NCBI GenBank assembly: GCA_001577185.1
Contig: LSCM01000003.1
Location: forward strand, 1 to 30,159
Reading direction: 5' to 3'
From: Cloacimonetes bacterium TCS62
GTDB taxonomy: Bacteria > Cloacimonadota > Cloacimonadia > Cloacimonadales > TCS61
Length of the DNA: 30,159 nucleotides
The notes below the pieces were generated by a model, which worked only from the letters and a program-made list of their open reading frames with translations, searched no databases and was not told the origin of the DNA. This document shows positions 17,066 through 23,799 of the stretch, in pieces. Position numbers and translations under genes: made by a program. The number at the start of each line of letters is the position of its first letter. Position 1 is the stretch's first letter.

Positions 17066-18013
17066 TTAATTAGCAACATAGACTTCCGAGCTGCCGTTAT
17101 GAATTGCTTTGTCAGATGCTTCCTTGGCTAGTTTTATTAAGTCTTTTGTATTGGTAATCTGATCAGACCTATTTGCGACTCCAAAACCTATTTTTCCAAT
17201 CTTGCTTATCGGTATTGCATCTATTTTCTTTTTAACTCTTTCTAAAGCAATTAAACTACTCTTATTTGAAGTTTCTGGCATTAATATAGCAAAAGTATCT
17301 TTATGGATCTTACCAATTGTGTCGGTATCTCGAAAATTCGACACAAAAATATTAGCGATCTGTTTCATAAGGTCGTTCATTTCATGCTCACCGATTGTTC
17401 GTACGACTTCCTCAAAATTACTTATTCGAGCAACAGCGATCGTAATGTAACGTTTGTATCTTTCCATTAGTGAAAAAATCGTATTAGCTTTAGTCATAAA
17501 AGATTTATACGGTAGTACTATTGCTTCAGTATGAGTTTTTTTTCTAATATCAATTTGAGCTTCTAACTGCATTGTGCAGACCACGAAGCTGATGACAGAA
17601 GCATATAAATTCAATTGTGTGATCTCTTTACTATTAAATGAATTATTGGCATTATCAATAAAGAAAAAGCCAAGCATGTCTTCATTGTGATGTATAGGTA
17701 AAAGCACTAAGTTCTCGTAATCATGCTCCATAATGAATCTACCAGGGGATAGTAAATTTAAGGTTTCTAATTTGGCAATCTCTTCGATCATAGGATCACC
17801 TTTGGTGAATATAGTATTCTTTGAGAAAGTATGACTTATATTCCGTGAGATTTTTAGACGATAAATATCAGATTTTGGAACTTTTAGATACAATCCTAAA
17901 CTTTGAAAACTAAATTCAGAAGTAATATCACGAATTGTTTTGCTTAATTTCTCTTCCAAAGAATTCCTACTTTGCATATCCTTTAATAATTTATCAAATT
18001 GTATAAGCTCCAT
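17066..18013 (-). CDS. GAF-like plus degenerate GGDEF domain protein
   Basis: The 315-residue protein has an N-terminal GAF-like sensor region (about 15-150, including LGLYLKVP and NLVLLPIHHNEDMLGFFFIDN) and a C-terminal diguanylate-cyclase-like fold (about 185-312). The catalytic signature is lost: HKDTF (237-241) stands where GGDEF is expected, and R196 and S198 replace the aspartates of the first metal motif. It is therefore unlikely to make cyclic-di-GMP and may be a regulatory or binding module. The start at 18013 has an AGGAGGT ribosome site; a longer reading from 18046 would begin inside the DUF4139 gene. It is the last gene of the minus-strand run and is closely coupled to that gene. 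No transmembrane segment is seen. Confidence 0.8.
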   Translation of the reverse strand: MELIQFDKLLKDMQSRNSLEEKLSKTIRDITSEFSFQSLGLYLKVPKSDIYRLKISRNISHTFSKNTIFTKGDPMIEEIAKLETLNLLSPGRFIMEHDYENLVLLPIHHNEDMLGFFFIDNANNSFNSKEITQLNLYASVISFVVCTMQLEAQIDIRKKTHTEAIVLPYKSFMTKANTIFSLMERYKRYITIAVARISNFEEVVRTIGEHEMNDLMKQIANIFVSNFRDTDTIGKIHKDTFAILMPETSNKSSLIALERVKKKIDAIPISKIGKIGFGVANRSDQITNTKDLIKLAKEASDKAIHNGSSEVYVAN

Positions 18014-18024
18014 ATTACCTCCTA
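18014..18024 (-). promoter_or_regulatory. Ribosome binding site overlapping the upstream stop codon
   Basis: On the minus strand the bases read TAGGAGGTAAT directly before the ATG at 18013. The TAG is the stop of the DUF4139 gene and its last two bases are the first two of the AGGAGGT ribosome site. Ribosomes finishing the first gene therefore sit on the start region of the second, the usual layout for translational coupling. Confidence 0.75.
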
Positions 18025-19359
18025 ATATTCTATTTTCTCTGTCCAAGTTATTTCAAATTCGGTACCTGGTTTTAGTTTTTTGTCAAATTCTATTTGATTA
18101 GCATTTTTCTTTTTATAAGAGATATTTTCTTTATAAACATCCCAATCACCATAAAGATTATGAAGCACTGTAATATTTTTGCTCTTGTTTGATCTGTTTT
18201 TTAAAGTTACGCTCATATCTGTTTCCTTAATTCTTCGGCCTAACTTTCGTACATCCAGCTCTTTTGTCTCTCCAACTAGATCAAATGCATAGCCTGTATT
18301 TAATGTTATTTTCTCATTAGTAGGAGTATGATTTAGATTATCTTCACCAATAAATTCTAATTGGTTATCATCTTTATCTTTTTTATAGATCTTAACTATA
18401 CCTTTTGGAAGCGGAATACCAAGACCGGCTTTTTGTGAATTGATGAACTCGATAATACTCTTAACTTTTTTTGAATTAGTTTGATACTCATACTTTTCCG
18501 TTGCAGAAACTTTGGAGATCGGAAATAATCGTAATTGCTTGGTTTGTTTATTATTAATAGAAACTTTATCACTGAGTGTATAAAGGTGAAAATCATGAAA
18601 GGATTTTTCACTGAATTCAGGAGCAGATATAGCTTCGGCTGCCATTAATTTTTCACGTCTGTATCGGTTAATTTGACTAGTACTTACTTTTCTTACATCA
18701 CCGGCAATTAACTTTAATTTAACATTTTTGAATCCTTTTCCAGTTACATTATTTATTGTAACCCAGCTATTTATTTCTAATTGGTTATTTTCATTATCCC
18801 AAACTGAATTATATGTTACATCCCATTTCATACCAGAACACATATAGGAAAAATTTACCGGGAAACTTCCACTATCGGTTGAATTTAATTTCCAATGTAG
18901 GGTTGGTTTGAGGAAAAAGTTTTTAGGAATTTCTGCTAAATTGATATTTTGAATTTCCTTATTTTTGATAAGTATCAGTTTCTTAGAGATATGATCTATA
19001 ATGCCTATTGTAACACCATCAGTAAATTGTAATTTACCCTTGAATACTTCATCAACAGTGGTTTTTATTTCTATATCTTTACCTATATATTTCTGCATGA
19101 TCTTACTTGTGTTAGCTAGGTCATATTCATAGTTCTGAGAGAAGATGTCAATTTTGTTTTTTGAGTTTATTATCACCGAATTTGCTTCAATAGTTGATGG
19201 GATATCATCTATAAAATAATCTTGCAGACCTTTCTCTAATTTTAAGGTTAGAGATGTTCTCACCAAAGAAAAATTATCATTATAAATGGTAACTTGATCC
19301 TGAGCTGATAGCTGGATCACCGAAAGAAGAACAATTAATATCATGATTTTCAATTTCAT
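18022..19359 (-). CDS. Secreted DUF4139-type protein
   Basis: The 445-residue protein starts with a signal peptide (KLKIMILIVLLSVIQLSA, cleavage near Ala19-Gln20) and is mostly beta strand. The middle and end resemble DUF4139 proteins (WVTINNVTGKGFKNVKLKLIAGDVR; GYAFDLVGETKELDVR; NLYGDWDV; ITWTEKIEY at the C-terminus). The family is widespread, mostly secreted, and has no established function. A strong AGGAGG precedes the ATG. The gene sits between a secreted FlgD-type protein (15 bases upstream) and the GAF/GGDEF-like protein (coupled downstream). The link to the sensor-like protein suggests a shared envelope process, but this is inferred from position alone. The assignment rests on recalled family features. 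Confidence 0.75.
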   Translation of the reverse strand: MKLKIMILIVLLSVIQLSAQDQVTIYNDNFSLVRTSLTLKLEKGLQDYFIDDIPSTIEANSVIINSKNKIDIFSQNYEYDLANTSKIMQKYIGKDIEIKTTVDEVFKGKLQFTDGVTIGIIDHISKKLILIKNKEIQNINLAEIPKNFFLKPTLHWKLNSTDSGSFPVNFSYMCSGMKWDVTYNSVWDNENNQLEINSWVTINNVTGKGFKNVKLKLIAGDVRKVSTSQINRYRREKLMAAEAISAPEFSEKSFHDFHLYTLSDKVSINNKQTKQLRLFPISKVSATEKYEYQTNSKKVKSIIEFINSQKAGLGIPLPKGIVKIYKKDKDDNQLEFIGEDNLNHTPTNEKITLNTGYAFDLVGETKELDVRKLGRRIKETDMSVTLKNRSNKSKNITVLHNLYGDWDVYKENISYKKKNANQIEFDKKLKPGTEFEITWTEKIEY

Positions 19360-19374
19360 AAAATCCTCCTAATT

Positions 19375-20718
19375 TTATTTAATTACAATACATTTATTTA
19401 CATCTATAGAAATTTCATCAACTAATAAATTATAAAAATATATACCAGTAGTAACAAATTTCCCTTTTTCATTTTTTCCATACCAATTTAATGAATATTT
19501 ATGATCTTCTTTATTTTGTCGGTCTAAAGTAATAGGTAAAGTTTTAACTTTCTGACCTTTGAGGTTATATATCACAATTCTAGCATCTGATGGATTAGTA
19601 TTTGGTAATGTAAAAGAGAAAACAGTATACAAATTACTTACTCCTGTTTTATCATTCGTTGTATTACTAGATAGATCAAAAGGATTGGGATGATTTTTGA
19701 GATCATTTATTTCATTATTTGATACAGTCTGATCGGTATTAGATAAATTCGTAGCCAAAAATATTCCTAGATCTGTACCAACCATAAAATTTTCTGTATA
19801 AATCGGGTAGAAATCAAAGCAATAAGCTGCATTAATTTCTATTTCAGAGCCGATCATTATCATATTGCCATTCTCTTCAGGCTCAACTAGGTATAAGTTA
19901 CTATTAAAATCACTACAACCAGCAACTAAATAATTATTGTACTCATAAATTTGATTTACTTGAAATATTTCACAGATTTGGATTAAACCAGTAATTTCAT
20001 TATTACTATATTCGACTTGGAATATTCCATCATTTTCATTTCCACCACCACTTGCAATAAAAACCTCATTATCATTGGGATAGTTTCTCACATAAATATC
20101 AGTAATTAAGGAAGGTGTTTCAATAAATGTATAATTACCATTGTGTTCCAAATAGATTGAATTTCCAGCTGTAATAAAAATTGCTCCATCAGCATTTTCT
20201 GCAACATCAGTTACTATCATTTCGCTAAAATAGTCTATCTCAGCCCAATCTTCACCATCAATAGAATGGAGTAAACATCCTGGAATTTCAAGATTTCCAC
20301 AACCAAAGTAATAACCAGAAGTAAGGTTTTCGACGAAGTTTGGATATGGTTCCCAAGATATCAAGTTGAATTCTTGGGATATAGGGTCAAATTCATATAA
20401 GCCATCACTATAACTTCCATCGCCAATACCACAATAGATCACATTATCCAGATCATTTGAGACAATTGAAGTAGCTCCTAGATTGGAAGCTGGAGAAAAA
20501 GTCGCTAGTGATTCCGGGGTTACATAATAAGCCAAACCTCCTCCATCTCCTGGTAGGGCAAATAATAATCCGAAATGGTAAATATTTTGTATGGCTGAAA
20601 ATTTTATTTCAGTAACTGGTCTATCAAAGCATGTAATTTGCTCCCAATCTCGATTTTGGCAATACAATGTAGTAAACATGATAAAAAAAAGAGAAATTAA
20701 TAAAATAGTAGTTTTCAT
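19375..20718 (-). CDS. Secreted protein with probable beta-propeller body and FlgD/T9SS-like C-terminal domain
   Basis: The start at 20718 (GGAAGG ribosome site) gives 447 residues opening with a signal peptide (MKTTILLISLFFIMFTTLYC). The residue order before Cys20 does not fit a lipobox. The body has repeated short beta-rich blocks with Gly/Asp turns (IYCGIGDGSYSDGLYEFD; VFIASGGGNENDGIFQVE; YLVAGCSDFNSNLYLVE), suggesting a propeller. The last ~100 residues match the FlgD-like immunoglobulin/type IX sorting layout: NHPNPFD, then FSFTLPN, IVIYNLKGQKVKTL, LNWYGKNEKGKFVTTGIYFYNLLVD. Such domains are common in Bacteroidota, Cloacimonadota and relatives, where many direct secretion or surface anchoring. 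The role is unknown. Confidence 0.75.
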   Translation of the reverse strand: MKTTILLISLFFIMFTTLYCQNRDWEQITCFDRPVTEIKFSAIQNIYHFGLLFALPGDGGGLAYYVTPESLATFSPASNLGATSIVSNDLDNVIYCGIGDGSYSDGLYEFDPISQEFNLISWEPYPNFVENLTSGYYFGCGNLEIPGCLLHSIDGEDWAEIDYFSEMIVTDVAENADGAIFITAGNSIYLEHNGNYTFIETPSLITDIYVRNYPNDNEVFIASGGGNENDGIFQVEYSNNEITGLIQICEIFQVNQIYEYNNYLVAGCSDFNSNLYLVEPEENGNMIMIGSEIEINAAYCFDFYPIYTENFMVGTDLGIFLATNLSNTDQTVSNNEINDLKNHPNPFDLSSNTTNDKTGVSNLYTVFSFTLPNTNPSDARIVIYNLKGQKVKTLPITLDRQNKEDHKYSLNWYGKNEKGKFVTTGIYFYNLLVDEISIDVNKCIVIK

Positions 20719-20754
20719 AGATCCTTCCAAATTTAGATAACACAAAGAAAAATT

Positions 20755-21369
20755 TTATTTAACAATCTGATTGATCTTTGTGACTATCATATCTATACCA
20801 ATTTCGTTTTTCCCTCCTTCCGGGATAATAATGTTCGCAAATTTTTTACTTGGTTCAACAAAATCATTATGCATAGGTCTAACCGTTGTTCTATACTGTT
20901 TAATGATCGATTTAAGATTTCTACCACGTTCTTCCATATCTCTTTCAATTCTTCTTAAGATCCTAATATCTGCATCAGTATCAACAAATACCTTGATGTC
21001 CATTAGGTCACGAAGTTTTGGATTTTCAAAGATCAAGATCCCTTCTACAATTATCAACTTTGTTGGAAGTTTAGTAATAGTTTGATCCGTTCGTGAGTGG
21101 GTTTTGAAATTGTAAATCGGCATCTTGACCGCTTTGTTATGCAATAATTTCTTAATATGCTTCATAAATAATTCATTATCAAATGTGTCGGGATGATCAA
21201 AATTAATTTTATCTCTTTCAGCTTTTGGTAAATGAGAAAAATTTTTATAATAACTATCTTGGGGCATTATTGTAATTTTACTTTTTACCTGTTGGCGTAT
21301 CGCATTTGTTATTGTACTTTTTCCAGAACCTGTACCACCGGCTAAACCAATTATCACAGGTGTCGTCAT
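20755..21369 (-). CDS. udk: Uridine kinase
   Basis: Uridine/cytidine kinase phosphorylates uridine and cytidine to UMP and CMP in pyrimidine salvage. The 204-residue protein has the P-loop GGTGSGKST (11-19), the DSYYKNFSHL substrate segment (38-47), FDHPDTFD (58-65), VEGILIFENP, and the lid RRIERDMEERGR. Length and order match bacterial Udk. A strong GGGAGG ribosome site precedes the ATG. It follows the O-methyltransferase stop by 2 bases, so the two are cotranscribed. The link to its secreted-protein neighbours downstream looks incidental. Confidence 0.95.
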   Translation of the reverse strand: MTTPVIIGLAGGTGSGKSTITNAIRQQVKSKITIMPQDSYYKNFSHLPKAERDKINFDHPDTFDNELFMKHIKKLLHNKAVKMPIYNFKTHSRTDQTITKLPTKLIIVEGILIFENPKLRDLMDIKVFVDTDADIRILRRIERDMEERGRNLKSIIKQYRTTVRPMHNDFVEPSKKFANIIIPEGGKNEIGIDMIVTKINQIVK

Positions 21370-21371
21370 AG

Positions 21372-21941
21372 TTATTCCTCCCTATATTTATAAAATGACA
21401 GTTCTAAACCAGAATCGATCTCTAATTCAACATTTTCATAGTAATCCCTTGAATTGATGTAGTCAAGATAATCTTTCGTTGTTGATCTATGTGAAATAAC
21501 ATTATCAGCAATAATTAAAGCATTGTGACTTAATTTTGTTTCTAATAATTTTATATAATTTATATACCCGATCTTACCAGCGTCAATAAATACAAGATCA
21601 AATGTTTTGTTTAAGTTTGGAATTATATTCTCTGCTTTTCCTAAGTGCAAAGTAATATTATTTCTCTTTTTTAAATTATCTTTAGCCATCTTAAATCTAT
21701 CTTTTTCAACTTCGATCGTATCTATTTTAGCATTGCATATCTCGGCAGCGATAGATAACCAAAATGTGGAATATCCATTGGAAGTACCTATCTCAATTAT
21801 GTTTTTGGGAGATTTGATAAGAACAAAACTGTAGAGCAATTTAGCTGTACTTTTTGGTACATTCCATAGTCTTCCGATATTCATTTTTTGCTTATGAAAA
21901 TTTTGAAGCTCTTGTTTGAATTTTTTCTCTATTGTTTCCAT
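21372..21941 (-). CDS. Class I SAM-dependent O-methyltransferase, cation-dependent (COMT/CCoAMT-like)
   Basis: The 189-residue protein has a Rossmann methyltransferase fold: the SAM motif IIEIGTSNGYST (48-59), an acidic end of the second strand (DTIEVEK), GKAENIIPNL, and FIDAGK (118-123). D120 with D146-N147 (IIADNV) are the metal-binding residues expected in the catechol/caffeoyl-CoA O-methyltransferase family. It is a little shorter than typical members (about 210-220). The substrate cannot be read from sequence. Its first 13 bases overlap the end of the glycosyltransferase gene, suggesting coupled expression, and udk follows 2 bases after. Confidence 0.85.
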   Translation of the reverse strand: METIEKKFKQELQNFHKQKMNIGRLWNVPKSTAKLLYSFVLIKSPKNIIEIGTSNGYSTFWLSIAAEICNAKIDTIEVEKDRFKMAKDNLKKRNNITLHLGKAENIIPNLNKTFDLVFIDAGKIGYINYIKLLETKLSHNALIIADNVISHRSTTKDYLDYINSRDYYENVELEIDSGLELSFYKYREE

Positions 21942-23023
21942 TTGTATTTTCCAAAAGTGCCTTTTAATCCAAATATTATAAAATAAGGAATATATATTAA
22001 CTCAATAATTGGAAAAAGAGATAATAATTTAGTTTTTTTGATCTTAATTAAAAAACTTAGTAAAATGAGAAATTCAGGTAATATTTTGATAGCTAATAAC
22101 GTAATGAATAAAGATGTAGATATTGAACCAAAAATAAAGTAAATGATAAACAAAGCAAAAAAAAGGTAGTACAAAAATACAAATAGTGTCAAAAGCTTAA
22201 TTTCTGATGTATAGTATCTCCACTTTGATCCTCTTCTTGTTTCTTGTTGGATCTTATCATTTGTTTTATCGTTTCCACTGGATATAACATGAGAATTCGG
22301 TGAAAACATAAATCGAATTTTTCTAATGAACTTCCTCATTTTTTGGAGCAAAAGATCATCATCCCCAGAACGAATATGTCCAATTCCCGAAAATCCATTT
22401 GCTTGTTCAAAGATTTGTTTTCTATAAGCCATATTACCACCAGTACAAGAAATTTTCCATCCTAGACCAAAACTCCCAGATATAACAGCAAACAAAGCTG
22501 CTCGCTCAAGATTCTTCAAATAAGAAAAAAACTTGCTTTTAAAGGTTAGAAAAGAGTAACCGGCTACAAAATCTACCTTAGATGTAAAATGTTCGTTAAG
22601 AATAGAGAGCCATAGTTTATCAGGTTTGCAATCAGCATCAGTAAATGCAAGTATATCATATTTTGAAACCGAGATCGCTTTTGATATTGCACCCTTTTTT
22701 CCCTTTAAGTTTTTATCTTCCTGAAAAATTTGTAAACTTGTTAAGTTATCGTGTAATTTCTCAAATTGTCTGATTATTTTATAAGTATCATCATCAGAAC
22801 GATCATCAACAACTATGATCTCGTAATTATTTTTAGGATAATCTTGTGAAATAAGAGCTTCTAAGAGTTTCCCAATATTTTTTTCTTCATTCTTAGCGCT
22901 TACTATAACAGATATGTTCTTTAATGTCTTACTAACAGGAACTTTTTGGAATAAAATCCCTAAAGTTAATAAAATAAGTATAAGAAAATAAATACTGCTA
23001 CAAATATAAAACAAAGTTATCAT
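21929..23023 (-). CDS. Membrane glycosyltransferase, family 2
   Basis: The 364-residue protein has one N-terminal membrane segment (about 2-25), a cytoplasmic GT-A domain (about 36-270) and a C-terminal set of membrane helices (about 277-355). GT2 motifs are visible: SVIVSAKNEEKNI (38-50), VDDRSDD (72-78), TDAD (128-131, the DxD), GGNMAYRK (195-202) and DDD (221-223). The QxxRW position of processive enzymes reads Q260-E-T-R-R, with Arg for Trp. It probably transfers sugars to a lipid or polysaccharide at the inner membrane; the substrate is unknown. The ribosome site is weak (AGAGAG). It heads the minus-strand run and diverges from a polysaccharide deacetylase gene 101 bases away. Confidence 0.9.
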   Translation of the reverse strand: MITLFYICSSIYFLILILLTLGILFQKVPVSKTLKNISVIVSAKNEEKNIGKLLEALISQDYPKNNYEIIVVDDRSDDDTYKIIRQFEKLHDNLTSLQIFQEDKNLKGKKGAISKAISVSKYDILAFTDADCKPDKLWLSILNEHFTSKVDFVAGYSFLTFKSKFFSYLKNLERAALFAVISGSFGLGWKISCTGGNMAYRKQIFEQANGFSGIGHIRSGDDDLLLQKMRKFIRKIRFMFSPNSHVISSGNDKTNDKIQQETRRGSKWRYYTSEIKLLTLFVFLYYLFFALFIIYFIFGSISTSLFITLLAIKILPEFLILLSFLIKIKKTKLLSLFPIIELIYIPYFIIFGLKGTFGKYKWKQ

Positions 23024-23080
23024 TGATCTCTCTTTGTAAATCTCTTGACCACAATAAGGAAAACACTAAATTACTCTACA

Positions 23081-23107
23081 ATTATAAAACTCGATAAATT
23101 AAGTCAA
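23081..23107 (-). promoter_or_regulatory. Candidate promoter for the glycosyltransferase operon
   Basis: Read on the minus strand, TTGACT (23107-23102, five of six consensus bases) is followed after 15 bases by a perfect TATAAT (23086-23081). The spacer is shorter than the preferred 17. Transcription would begin near 23074 and give a leader of about 50 bases. It occupies the divergent gap with the deacetylase gene. Confidence 0.35.
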
Positions 23108-23124
23108 TAAGAATGGAGAAAATA

Positions 23125-23757
23125 ATGAGTATCTTACCAAGAATCATTTTTAGATTCAAAACAGATGAAAAAAATATAGCTCTCACTTTTGATGACGGAC
23201 CACATCCAGAGTACACTCCGATAATACTTGATACTCTGAAACGAGAAAACATACAAGCAACCTTTTTTGTTACAGGACAAAATGCAGAAACTTATCCCGG
23301 GCTCATCCAAAGAATTTCAGAAGATGGTCACGAAATTGCTAATCATGGTTATAGTCACCGAAATCTTATTTTTAAAAGCAAGAAATTTATTCAGAGAGAA
23401 ATTGAAAAAACTGATACAATTTTAAGAGATCTTGGTATTACCGGTAAAATTCATTTCCGCCCACCCTATGGAAGAATTCTAATTAATTGCTTTCTAGTTG
23501 CCCAAAAATTAGACAAAAAAATTATTTTGTGGAATATCCCTACAAAGGATTATCGAATAACAGATTCAAAGAAAATATTATTAAAGATCAAAAAAAGATT
23601 GAAACCAGGTGGTATAATTGTCTTGCACGATTCCAAGTATAACAATATTATGAATGATAAGGGAGACGATCCAACTATAATCACAGTAAAACAAATTTGT
23701 AAAACATTACCGGAACAAGGATACAAATTTAAAACAATTTCAGATTTGATAGATTAA
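23125..23757 (+). CDS. Polysaccharide deacetylase (NodB domain, carbohydrate esterase 4)
   Basis: NodB-type enzymes remove N-acetyl groups from chitin-like sugars, peptidoglycan or poly-N-acetylglucosamine. From the ATG at 23125 the protein has 210 residues, essentially one catalytic domain: TFDDGPHP (21-28, catalytic D23 and metal ligand D24), HGYSH (74-78, metal histidines), RPPYG (112-116) and LHD (167-169). I chose this start because GGAG at 23115-23118 is six bases upstream; the ATG at 23113 would overlap that site. No signal peptide or membrane helix is seen, which is odd for an enzyme acting on exported polymers, so it may act on a cytoplasmic lipid-linked or nucleotide sugar. It is divergent from a GT2 gene. 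Confidence 0.9.
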   Translation: MSILPRIIFRFKTDEKNIALTFDDGPHPEYTPIILDTLKRENIQATFFVTGQNAETYPGLIQRISEDGHEIANHGYSHRNLIFKSKKFIQREIEKTDTILRDLGITGKIHFRPPYGRILINCFLVAQKLDKKIILWNIPTKDYRITDSKKILLKIKKRLKPGGIIVLHDSKYNNIMNDKGDDPTIITVKQICKTLPEQGYKFKTISDLID

Positions 23758-23799
23758 GCTGATCTTCTAGCTGCTTATCAGAGGGAAAGAAGGGAGAGT

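Noticed and set aside
23755..23781. Possible terminator hairpin between the convergent deacetylase and dnaX genes (TAAGC/GCTTA or CTGAT/ATCAG).
   Set aside because: The two pairings exclude each other, each is only five bases with a long loop, and no T run follows.
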